A program made the position numbers and the translations under genes. The notes under the pieces are model-generated. The model worked only from the letters and a program-made list of their open reading frames with translations, did no database searches and was not told where the DNA came from. Shown one piece after another: positions 22,840 through 33,800 of a stretch of 64,000 nucleotides of DNA (position 1 is its first letter; each line of letters begins with the position of its first letter). The DNA comes from Gnetum montanum (lineage: Eukaryota; Streptophyta; Gnetopsida; Gnetales; Gnetaceae). Location: positions 7,615 through 71,614 of the forward strand of contig MNCI01012680.1 in the NCBI GenBank assembly GCA_015680685.1, written 5' to 3'.

Positions 22840-25137
22840 ATGTAGTCTTATGTGGTTCAAGGTGGTAATGGCTCCTCCATTGGTTGCTTCCCTTTGTCAT
22901 CAAGCTTTTGAAATCTATATCGGTTTAGGAGCACTTGAAGTTTCTCCTCTTCCATTCATGGGTCATGTACGATCCACACTTGTTATGTAATGTGTGATGA
23001 AGTGGGTAAATTCCATGGGCACTATAGTTGTGAAAACATCTGATTTGCCTTGACATACCAGGCTACAAACTGCCTCCTCTTCTCTTCAAATGATCTGGCC
23101 TTTTCATGGAGCTCATGATAATCAGTCAATCTTCTAGCCAGGTTTGTTGCTACATCTTTCTGCCCTTGGTAGCTAGCCTTTACTGCTTCCAGTCCAAAGT
23201 TTGCCACTTAGAGTTTTTGTAAAACATCTTTACGATCCACAAACTATTTTTCATACAAAATATATTTGGCCGCTACTTGCTATTCTAGCTCATTTTTGGG
23301 CCTACCTACTGTTAGCATGGCCAAGTTAGCATAATGAAGATTAGCTAACCCCATGTACTCTTTTATGTCTTCGATCTACAAGTCTTTATTTTTCACTTAT
23401 GCTTGGTGGATATGGGTATAACTATCCAAGATGGGTTGCCAGTTAGGATTTTGTACTAATACAGTGTTGATTTTAGCCTTCACCATTTAGATCTCTTATT
23501 CAATGATTTTCTTGTACATGCCCCCTAGTCATGGAAGCGTTCCTTAAGCCTTTCGTGTTTCTTTGCCTCATTTTTCCATGTGCTTATTTTAATGGCTAAA
23601 TTTTTTTGGATGGTGTACCTCCTTCATTGATAGGGTTATATTTTTCCTTACAAGTTGGCTCATGTCTTAGTTGACCCTCACTAGTTGTTCCCTTAACTAG
23701 TGGATACTTTCCTCCAAAATGTTTTTTTTCTTCTCTATAGTTGTCAACATTATGTTATTAGTAGCAACTTGTTTATTTTCTTTTTGGACTACAATAAGTG
23801 CCTTAACATGTGTGTACATTTGACCTTCAACTACTAAGGCATTCCATACCACTTTCTCCTTCTCTGTTGCCATCTATTTATTTTTCTTAATTAGATAATT
23901 TATCTACTCAGTTCTAAACAAATCTATCTAGTTAAGTGTAATAAATTGTGTTGGATCTCTTCGTTCAACTTTTAGGGTGATCAGCTCTTCTTGTAATCTC
24001 AAAATTTCATTTTTAGCATGCTCTACCCTTGTCTCTGCTATGACTAGCTTTTCTTTGGTAGTAATGATCTCAGACTATATTGTAGTGACATCACTAGGGA
24101 TGTTGATATGTGTTATCATAACTTGCCTAGTTTGTAGTAGTCTATTGAGCACATCCTCATGATCAATAGGAGTCATTGAGGTTTTGGCTACCGTTTATGC
24201 ATCTTTGGTTCCTATAAGATTAGCTAGTCGCACAACAGGTACATTGAAAGACTCTTTGATGTGACTAGTGATCACCTCTACTACTCCCACTTCATCTTGG
24301 TGATGCATTACCACTATTGTGGCTTCCTCTCCAGTCTTTAGCACCACTTAGAATAATGCAACATTCCTAAAGATCTGTTATGTCCATTATGCCTCTCCTC
24401 CTCACTATAATGAGATTTGTCCACTTGTTGGATCTACTGAAACTATGGCCCAAATGGCACTATTAATAACTCTGTAAAGACTAGCCTCATCCCTTGTTTG
24501 CCAATTAATTGTTTTGACAATTTGTTGCAGATGACTCATTAATGGTCTGTAGTCTTGTGGCGACGATGGTGGAGCTTGTTGTTCTTGTTGTTGCTCTTGC
24601 TATTGGCTATTGGGCTCTGCTTGCTATTGTTTTTTATACTATTTTTGTTGCTCCTATTGTTGCTCTTATTCTTGTTCTTATCCCCTCTCCTCACCATGGT
24701 CTTTTCTTGGTGGTGCCAGTTTAAGCAACTCAATGTATGACGCATTTTGGGCCCTCCTACGAATGTAATTAGCATGTCCCAGGATTTCGACTTGCTTACA
24801 TAGCTTCCTAATAAGGAAAGGAAATGGAAGTGTTGGCTTCTCTACCTTTCTTTCTTCAAATAGCCATTCTATTTCCATAAAGTAGAGTTGTGTGAGGTTG
24901 ACATTGTGTTTGTCCATCAAGATTGCACTTTCTCTAGCTACATAAGTGGATAGTTGATTAAGTTCTTTTGTTGGGAACAATATGATAACGGCCAAATTTG
25001 AAGTAAATTCTTTCTTCCAGAGTTAATTCATTATAACCCTTATCTTCCTTGCAATACACCTATTTCAACCATAATTTTCTAGTTTCAGGGTTTAATTGGA
25101 TGGATAGATATGCTACCTTTGCCCCTTCATTGGGTAT
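22840..25137 (-). pseudogene. element C 3' ORF (coiled-coil protein), truncated
   Basis: On the minus strand, a domain at 24995-24678 reads through LPFPFLIRKLCKQVEILGH, resembling the 'putative plant transposon protein' domain found in 3' ORFs of plant gypsy elements. A low-complexity Lys/Asn/Ser/Gln stretch follows (about 24700-24540), then a long, probably coiled-coil region with several stops, ending near KRRQFVAWYVKANQMFSQL (about 23022). It is collinear with element D (60000-62300). Sequence similarity to D stops at about 25137, where the element B LTR begins, so the rest of C is missing. Function is unknown; its place after pol is that of env-like ORFs in the Athila lineage. Confidence 0.6.
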
Positions 25138-26024
25138 TAATAAATCATGGTTTTTCAAGGCCATGATATCAGGCATCTAATATCGGAGCTATGATATCAA
25201 ATCCTCGATATTGGAGCACAAGATATGATGTTTAATATCCGATATCATGAACACATGTAGGCCTATATATAATAGTTTTCATTCCAACTTAGGGAAATTC
25301 TATAAGTTTGTTTTCCTGATTTTAATACTTAGCACTTAGCAATGTATGCCCATAGTGTGATGTTAAGTGATTGAACAAAGTATTTATTGGAGTGGAATGT
25401 ACTTGGACACGTTTCATGATTGGAAATAAAGATTGAGATTACTTTGCATCATTACAACATCCACTTAGTTTCTTTACTGTTTACTTAGAATAATGTTTAC
25501 TATTTTCACTTAGCTTACTAATTACTGTTTCCTTAGTTACTATTTACTTTCCCATGAAGTTTACTCTTACTATTATTAAGCAGAATGGATACAACTAATT
25601 CTAAGCATTAAGTGTGATCATTTGGTAAACCAGTAGTATTATCGCTTGGTTTTCCCACTAGCAAAATGCTTGGTAATTCCAATAATGATTGCATAAGTTC
25701 AAGACATGTGTGGAGAATCAAAAATAGATGTCCATCACACTAGGCTAGACTAGATTTGTTTATTGTTACTTAGATTTAGAAACCACTTCATTTACCTTAT
25801 GTTCACTAGGAGTAATATGGGCCACACAACCTTAGTTATCATACACCTCATTGTGAGTTAAACCATACACATAGATTTCACTAGCTCATGTGGGAAGATG
25901 ATGATCACAAACTTAAATCAATTACTAGCATAATCACATTACCTTGTCTACAAAATTTGACTAGGCTACACGTGAACACTCATATGTTGTATGGTTGGGT
26001 GTTGGATTACTCCATCATTCATCA
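25138..26024 (+). repeat. element B 5' LTR
   Basis: It ends TCATTCATCA at 26024, followed by a primer site. Its start TAATAAATCATGG aligns with the TGACAAATCAAAA start of LTR C, with TG changed to TA. Five GATATC/AATATC modules (25165-25255) precede TATATATAA at 25264. Confidence 0.8.
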
Positions 26025-26025
26025 T

Positions 26026-26043
26026 TGGCGTCATTGCTAGGGA
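26026..26043 (+). other. element B primer-binding site (tRNA-Asp type)
   Basis: TGGCGTCATTGCTAGGGA differs from the tRNA-Asp complement only by transitions and keeps one more CpG than the element A site. Confidence 0.85.
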
Positions 26044-26163
26044 CAAGTCAATGTATCCTAAGTAATTAATTTCTCAAAGTTTTTTGTATCTAAAACAAAA
26101 GTTAAACCTTACCACCATAGGAAAAGCACACTTAAAACATAATGTCTAAAAAAATTATATAAT

Positions 26164-28515
26164 ATGGTTTCAAAGAAAGATCAACCATCACCTACCAAGG
26201 AGACAAGAAGAAGCAATGATAGAATCATTGATGAAGAAGAATGGGGGATGCCAATGTAAAAAAGAATCACTTATGCTCACATTAGTCCTTACCATCTAAA
26301 CTTCACTTTCATCTTCCATCAAGACAATCAATTGAGGTGGAGGGACATGCAAGGGAAGATAGTCTTGCCTCTAGAACATACAACACTTAACATGCTCCAA
26401 ATTTCCCTAAGGAGAATGCATTTGGACTAGATACATGAAGGGTATCATGTGACCTAGCACATGACAAGACCCTATGAACCCATAAAGGAGCAAATGAGGA
26501 GAGATGCTACCATGGAGATCAAACATGTACATAGCAAAGGGAAGTAGGTCAACACTTATATTGTCTTGGAAGAAGTTGATTATAATGCAGTTATTTCAAA
26601 GCAACTCTATCAAAACCATGAGGAGCCTTTAAAAACATCCATCATTAGACTTGAGGAACTTGTCAAAGCCCAAATTCATTCTACTCTAGCAAAGACACCT
26701 AAGGGGGAGGCTACTAACTCAAGGTATAAGCAGAACTTAAGGCCAAGGGTTATTGCCAAATCCTACAAAGAAGCATATAAGAGTCATGAAAGGAGAACAA
26801 GTTGACATCATTCTCCTGCTACCTCATCTACCTCATCACAATCGTTAGAGGAATTTGATAGAAGATGATACAAGTACGAGGCCTATGATAGGAAAGAAAG
26901 GAGGACTCATGGCCATCTTGATCGATATTCAAGGCACTCTGATATAGAAGATGAAGAACATGAACAAAGTAGATGAAGGGATAGAAGAGAGGATCAAGAA
27001 AGGTATGAGCATAGAGGGGATCACCACTAGAACAAAGCCTATGAACTAGATGATGATGATGAACCCCTTATGATAACCTAAAGCATGATAGATATCTAGT
27101 AAGCTATCCACACACCAACTAGGCACATGAGGGATAGTTGATCAAATGGCTAGACATGAACAATATTTCAAGATTTGAAGGTGGCTACAATTCTGATCCA
27201 CAACATCGCCTTTAAGCTTTCCACGATGCATGTGTCCTACAAGACATTGAGAGTGATTAGTAAAAGTTGAAGCTATTTCTTAGAACACTTGTGAAAGATG
27301 TAGAGAGCTGGTACAAGTTATTGGAACTTGAATCCATTAGATGTTGGAATACCATGGTTGAGCTCTTTAATGATAAATACCAAACCTATTCATGGGTGTC
27401 AAACTTAAGAAAATAAATCTAGGGATGGAATCAAGGGATCCATGAGATCCTTAATGTGGCAATGGGAAGATACTATTCACTATTACATAGATGCATAGAC
27501 CATAGATTTTCACCAAGGGAACAACTTATGCACATTGTAGATGGGCTATGAAGGAAAACTAGAAAGACTCCTAGGATTTACAACCAAGGAAGGTTATCAA
27601 AAATGACTATCCTTCGTATCTAGAGATTAATTGATGAAGTTGCAAAGGAAGAAGGTGAGCTAAGAAAGAGGGAATTAGCTTAAGAATATAATAGAGATCC
27701 ATCAATTCGAAAGAGAGATGTGTGGCTATGTGACAAGCAAGAGGATGAAACCTTGGAAGATGATATTCAGCAAAAGACTCTACCTATTTAGAAATCAATC
27801 AATGATATAGTGGCTAAGGTAGAGAAAGTTTAGAATTTAGTGGATGAAAAATTTACTACAACCCTAAAGATTGTGAAAGAAAAGACTGAACAAGCACTTA
27901 ACAGGGGCAAGTAAAGGAAGAAGAAAAGAGATCATGGACGAGAGAGTTATAAGAACAAATGAAAAGTTGCTACCAGTGAAGGGTATATTGACTCCAATTC
28001 AAAGAAAGAGGAATGATGCAATGTGTGCCAATATGAACATCCTAAGGGATGTTGTCCTGTTATGACCCACTTGCAAGAATTTGGGGTATATGCACTTAAT
28101 CCAACATTTGTGAAAAAGCAGATGCCCAGAAGACTATCTTATCCTCAAGGTAATATCATGCAACCTTTCTAGCCAACATATTACCCAAGCAAAGCCTACC
28201 CTCAACCACAGGAGAATCATCAGTAGCAATGGCAACAACCACAGACATGGGCAATGCTACCACCAAGGCAACAATATCCATACAAGCAACCAGATCCTTA
28301 TGGATATTATGTTCAATGTTCAATATCTCTAGGAAACACATCAATCCAAACTTCTTCTCCATATTATCCATCAAAATACTATAGACCTACTACTCCAAGG
28401 ATAGATCATAGTCCTTATGCACATTCACCAATAGTTGGACCATCAAATCTCCCTTCCAATCCTTTACCACCAATGCCACCACTGACTATGCAAGGGGAAT
28501 TTCCGTCACAATCGT
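26164..28515 (+). pseudogene. gag: element B gag
   Basis: The start is ATG at 26164. The block FTFIFHQDNQLRWRDMQGK, a basic linker, and a capsid core at about 27180-27390 (HRLxAFHDACVLQD, then SWYKLLELESIRCW) are visible. The zinc knuckle CNVCQYEHPKGCCPV is at about 28020-28064, with a proline/glutamine/tyrosine-rich tail to 28515. Open segments such as 26566-26805 and 28254-28517 remain, but stops interrupt the whole. Confidence 0.8.
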
Positions 28516-28538
28516 AGCAAAGAAAAGTTGCATGGGTA

Positions 28539-29174
28539 GTGAACATACAAGTAGAGGATCATACTAGCAACACCAAGGGCCAAATAAAGAAACGTCCTTT
28601 CTTTAGAACAAGTTCTGAAAAGGCTAGTAGAGTTAAAAATTTATCGAGACTAGCTTCTCCAACAATAGATTCTCTTACCAACAACAAGCTTTCGATATCA
28701 TTCAACAAAAACATACAAACTTTCATGCTCACCAAAATCATCATAGATTGGATTAAGGCAGGGCCACTCACTAAGAAGAGAATTGATCCAACAATTCCTT
28801 TGATTTATCTACAAGTAGTTGAAAATATACCATGCAAAGCTTTATTAGACTTAGGTTCCAGAGTAAATTTGATCTCTTATGAAACATATCAAGCATGAAA
28901 CCTATCACCATTGAAGGAGTGCAATATCAGGTTGGAGATTTTAGATCAATCTATCACCATTTCTTTCAGACAAATAGATGATGTAGTGACCACTATCAAT
29001 GGGTGGTCTTATCCAACAAACTTTTTGGTAATTGATGTGAAATATGTTGATAAGGAATTTCCAATTATCATGGGGAGAGCATGGCTTAGCACAATTAATA
29101 TTAAACTAAGTATGAGGGATCTATCTATTGAGATCTCTAAAGAAGATAAGTACAGATCCATACACAAGCAGTGA
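28539..29174 (+). pseudogene. pol: element B aspartic protease
   Basis: An open stretch at 28539-28898 carries PLIYLQVVENIPCKALLDLGSR. The catalytic triplet is DLG instead of DSG. After one stop the frame continues (28911-29174) through GWSYPTNFLVIDVKY and IIMGRAWLSTINIKLSM. RT, RNase H and integrase are absent beyond it. Confidence 0.8.
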
Positions 29175-31621
29175 ATTCCATGCATTATTTCTTAAAGCAA
29201 AGGGTGCAGTCGTGGACCGACACTTCAGAATGTTAACACAGTCATCACACCAGTCCACAACAAGTGTGAAGGACAAGTGTGCATACAAGAGAGAGCAGGA
29301 GCCACAAAACCAAAAGACACCTCATGGCCACTAACTGATAACCAAAAAATGTCTAAAAAATGCATTGAACAATCTAATCCACTTATTAACTTTCATTCTA
29401 AGAAGATGACTCTAACTAAGGACCCAAAAACAAAACTATTAAATCATAATCATACACCAATGGGAAAAGCAAACAAGAACCTAGATGATCAAGATTCCAT
29501 TACCATCAGAATTACCTAGAACAATAATTGAAATGTTAAATCACTAAAGATGGTAAGTGAACCACCTAGAGTGTATGATCTAGGAGATCTAGGGAGCATT
29601 TTCTGAACACTCACCCATGAGTTTAGTCATGGGGGAGATGCCTTACCTTGATTCTAGAATTAATAAGTAATTTTCCATTTTTTGTTTTACCATTATTTTC
29701 ACTCTTCCACATCCTTTGATATAATTCTTCCATTCTTTTATGCTTTTCACATTCTTTTTATTTTACACATTCTTTGGAATTTTCTTATTCTTTTACACTT
29801 TTCCATTTCTTACCCTTTTTATGTTTTTTCACATTTTTCAACTCTTTATCATTTTTCATTCTTTAACATTTATTTTGTGTTCAAATCCTTTGTAAATAAT
29901 TTTGATTACTAATAAGACATATTATGAATAAAGGCAAGATGTAGCCCAATAAGATGAAGATTCCTCTATGATATTAAGTCATAAGGGACTAATTATTTAA
30001 ATAGTGAGCCCACACCAATCATCCACACATTCCATTCATAAGAGGTTCTTACCATGGCCATAATGATATTCTTTTCCATCATACAACATACAACTAATAA
30101 TAAACTTGTGATCATTATGCATGGACCAAAAAGTGAAGAACCAAGTGGAAATGAAAAGGGTGTGACATCAAGACAATTTGTGGATTCTTTTGGATTACTG
30201 TTGTGAGTTCTATCATGTTGCTAAGGTTGTATCATATCCTTGTAAGTCTAACAAAAAATGGGAGTAAGAGTAAAACAAGTGCTACCTTAAAAGTTTAACA
30301 CAAATAAAAATAAAAGAATAAAAAATAAATTTCAGGGGGTTCCACTAGAAAGACATGTTACCCATGCTTGAAGATAGGCAGCTTCTTAGAAATATGAAAA
30401 TAAAACTAAAGTTCCATGAATAAAACTCTTTCCTTGGACAATACACCAAGTGAAAATACTTCTTACAACATTGATAGTCTACGATTGTAATTCCAAGAGA
30501 TGAAATGATGCAATGTCGCTGAAATGTGGTCTAGACTTGGTTTGAATCTTGGACAGAAAGGTTAGTGATTACTTTAACCACTAATAAAATATAAGAATTC
30601 ATCATGCCTATGGTAAGATACCTCATGTCCCAATTTTTGCAATCCCTTCTAAGTCCATCTCATCTCACTGTTTGAATAGTCATAACTTGTGGTTTTTAGT
30701 AACATAGTGTTATTTTTCCAATTTGGTGGTACTAACATGTGTGTTTTTCTAAACAAGTATGCATTACATTCAACTCCTTAAGTGCCTAAGGACACTTTTA
30801 GACATGGTTATACAAGGGAATTAAGGGCTATAACCTAGTTGGTGGGGGAGCCACTTGTATAATTGTTGTATCTTATACCTACCAAGCGATTCCACATCAT
30901 CTTGAATCTTCTAACATCATGAAATGTTAATAAATACTTTCCATCTCAAACTATTCATTCTAAAAACATGAATCCATTACCCTTCTTATCCATTTAATGA
31001 ACTTTCATAGCTGGAGATTCCTTCTCTATGAACTTCCAATGACAAATTTTTGACAAAAATTTGCATATCTCCATCATCCAAACCCTCTAAGTAACCTTAA
31101 AACCTTCCAGACATCCAAAGGAATCAATTTTTTTCCATCAAACCCTTATGAAATGTGAATTTCTTGGGCTCCAATATTGAGTCACCAATATTGAGTCTGC
31201 ACTGATATTGGATCCTCGATGTTGGGTCCCTGATATTGGATCTACAAAAAAGTATAAATAGGTGGATACTTAGTGCCATTTTCACCATTTTTCAATTGCA
31301 CCAAGGGGAGAGTTTTTCAAATTTTTGTTGTCTATTTGTCCTTATGTATGATGCATAATGATGATTATGGTTTCTTAAAAGCATTATTTTAAATGTTTTG
31401 TCATTAGTATGTTTGATTATTCATTAAAAATTTCAACGTTCACTTCATACTTATCCTTAAAATACCTTTTGGGCATTAGAAATTTTTTGAAAAATTAGCT
31501 TAATTTTTCCTCACTAGCACCCCCATGACTAAGATGAGTACTCCATGATCAAATTGGCATGAAAATCACGAAAATCAAAGCGATAATGGGGAAGATATGG
31601 CTTGGGGATTTGATATCAGTT
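29175..31621 (+). other. element B 3' region without polymerase
   Basis: After the protease only about 450 bp separate it from AGTCATGGGGGAG (29625 onward), which in A and N1 comes after integrase. Thus about 3 kb of RT-RNase H-integrase is deleted. A T-rich tract and the ATAAGGGACTAATTATTT block (29987) follow as in A. The stretch 30020-31160 shows no coding signal. 31420-31560 resembles 63070-63180 of element D on the same (plus) strand, although D is a minus element, so a local inversion may be involved. Confidence 0.55.
31165..31262 (+). promoter_or_regulatory. U3-like internal promoter of element B
   Basis: Five CCAATATTGAG/GATATTGGATC/TCGATGTTGGG modules lie in about 80 bp, ending 16 bp before TATAAATA (31253-31260). 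The modules match those in the element B LTR (ATCCTCGATATTGGAGC at about 25213). The position, between pol and the 3' LTR, corresponds to a similar structure in element D at 63332-63410. Confidence 0.5.
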
Positions 31622-31630
31622 ATGGGGGTA
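31622..31630 (+). other. polypurine tract before the A-type 3' LTR
   Basis: ATGGGGGTA directly precedes TGATAAAGTC. Confidence 0.75.
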
Positions 31631-32079
31631 TGATAAAGTCAAAATTCATCTCAATTCAACATCATAGTAATGATGTCATTGATACAATGCCTTGATACAT
31701 GATACATCATCATTGATACAATGTCTCAGAATGTGTGCATGAGTCCAAGGCGTGATCGATAAACTAGGAACGGATACCTATCGCTCTAGGATAGATTAGA
31801 CTTACATTTCTATCATTACTTAGACTTAGAACTTAATATCCATTTTCACTATGTCTATTACTAGGAGCTATTTGAGCCATACAACATCAGTAATCATATG
31901 CCTCACTGTGAGTTAAACCATACACTTAGACTTCACTAACTCAAAGTGAGAAAACATCAATCATGAGTTTCAACTCAATTACTAGCATAATAACATTGTC
32001 CATCCATGGATTACGATTGGGTCATGTGTGAACACTCATGACTTGTATGGTTGAGTGTTGGATGCTCCATCGCTCATCA
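31631..32079 (+). repeat. element A-type 3' LTR with internal deletion
   Basis: It matches the element A 5' LTR at both ends (TGATAAAGTCAAAATT at the start, CTCATCA at the end). It lacks the middle, corresponding to about 4411-4851, so the TATA box is gone. Short homology at the junction (GTGCATGAG) suggests a simple deletion. Confidence 0.8.
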
Positions 32080-32269
32080 ACACCTAAGTGATAGTGAATA
32101 TGCAGTGAAAAGCAACATTCTTAAAGAAAGGAATGTTGGACTTCAGTGCATGGATAAGTCCAATATGATGATGTGTCATGCATAAAAATGATAAATTTAA
32201 AGATCAAATTTAAATACTATTAGTAGGGATTAACTAGTTATCAAAACCATTATCATCTTAGACTTTTCT

Positions 32270-32700
32270 CAACAAAATATGATTAAGTTACTTAAGTTCT
32301 TTTTAGCAATTCACCTATATGAAGACATAAAGCTTTATTTATAATTTCTTAGTATCATCTTCAATGTTTTTTTAACTATATTTTTTTCTTCCTTTCTTTG
32401 ACTTTTTTGGTGGAGTAATCTAGCAACCTTAGGCTCATCTTATATTCTTTGCCTAAACCATTTAAGATGTCAATCCTATAACTTTTCTAAAGTAGAAGCC
32501 ACTCTAAGTCATCCTTGAATGTTTGTATTGTGCAACTTATCTCTTCCATTAACATTTAACATGTATAAGTATTCACATTTTTAACACATTGATTCATTGT
32601 TCTTGCTTCTGTTGTACCATCATTTAGTACCATATAAGATAATAGGTGTGCCTGCTATCTTGTAAAATTTTCTAGTAAAATAGTACTTTAATATTTAAAA
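32270..32700 (-). pseudogene. 3' end of an RTE-like LINE
   Basis: Read on the minus strand with stops ignored, this gives FYKIAGTPIILYGTK, then RDKLHNTNI, and HLKWFRQRI followed by DEPKVAR. These correspond to the LYG-x-E-CW, DxIRNexI and LRWFGHVxRR blocks of the C-terminal tail of plant RTE-clade reverse transcriptases. It is fully decayed. The RT core is not seen between it and the L1-type endonuclease at 32710-33800. Confidence 0.6.
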
Positions 32701-32709
32701 ATATCATTT

Positions 32710-33800
32710 ATACTCCTTAACTAAACTTTGTTTGTGACTCTGCCTAGCCTACACATAATCTTCATCAAACCAAGTCTTCTAAACACCTTGTTGTTGTGAA
32801 TGCACAACTTGCTTAGTTGCTCTAAGCAAAATTTGTTCAAGCTCCTTATGTCATTTTTCAAAAGCCCATTTCTTATGTGCTACATTCATATATTTTTCCT
32901 TAATTGCTAAGGTGAGTTGTACTAACATTTTTTTTCTATTCTTATTTTTTGTTGTGTGAGAAACAATTGGAATTTGCAATAAAAACTCAACATGATGATG
33001 GCAAGACTCCATCAAATCTTTTCCAACTTTTAACTCCTTAATAAAATTAATATCTTGATAAGAACATAAAAGAAAATTAATGCAAGAGTTACCTTGAGGT
33101 CCTATGAATATAAATGATGAAGATTCAAGAAATGTAGCAAGTCCATTGCAAATTAGAATATCAAAAATTTTTATCCATTCTAATAGTTGTTGGCCAATCT
33201 TATTAATAGTGCCATCTATACAATGTTGTGTCTAATTGTGATCTTCAACAATATTGAAACTATTAACATTATGTTTCTATTGAATAATTTTTGTTTGCTC
33301 TCAACCTATCATTGTATTAAAATCTCTACAAATAAATACTAAGCCTTTTGCTGCAAATTCTACAATATCTTTGACTAAGAACTAAAAAGGATGATCACAA
33401 GACAACTCTATAGAATCATACAATGTAGCATCTCTAGGAGCAAAATAGCATATGGCAAGCAAAGCACAACCATGTTAACATAGGACTTTTAGCCAAGCAT
33501 ATTGTTTATGATTATTAATTCTTTCTAAAAGTACACAATTTTCAATAGATTTCCTTACTAACATTGCAATGTCCCTAAAAGGTCTATCTCTTCGTCCTAC
33601 CCTTGTATTCTTTGCAACAAATTTGATAAATCCAAAAATTATAAAATCTATAAAACCAACATCTTCCTAAGTTTCAACAAAACCAAAAACATCAGAGCTA
33701 TCAAAGAAGCTAATACTAGTTAATAAAACAACTTTATTTATAAGTCTACTATCAATGTTAAGAAATCCAAACCTTAAAGGGCCTATACATTTTTTGAATA
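32710..33800 (-). pseudogene. L1-type LINE endonuclease domain
   Basis: The AP endonuclease domain nicks target DNA for LINE insertion. On the minus strand GPLRFGFLNIDSR, then VGRRDRPFRDIAMLVRKSIENC, YAWLKVLC and GLVFICRDFNTMIG (about 33335-33295) give the expected order. RDFN replaces the usual GDFN. After it comes a linker ending KTWFDEDYV, as in L1 proteins between endonuclease and RT. Several stops interrupt the frame, and no RT motifs follow. Confidence 0.7.

Larger units (their letters stand above)
4034..32079 (+). mobile_element. element A: old Athila-like Ty3/gypsy element, interrupted by other elements
   Basis: The 5' LTR ends at 5190, followed by a tRNA-Asp type primer site, then gag (5334-7200, resuming at 17083) and pol (about 17690-21330). 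The 3' LTR at 31631-32079 starts TGATAAAGTCAAAATT like the 5' LTR and follows a polypurine tract ATGGGGGTA. N1 splits gag, and C plus B lie between pol and the 3' LTR. No matching target duplication is visible (ATGGT before, ACACC after), so the two LTRs may have been joined by recombination. Many stops show it is inactive. Confidence 0.65.

Noticed and set aside
24542-24740. Plus-strand frames that look like a very hydrophobic small membrane protein
   Set aside because: They are antisense to the Lys/Asn/Ser/Gln-rich low-complexity stretch of the element C 3' ORF; the hydrophobicity comes from reading AAC/AAG/CAA-type codons backwards.
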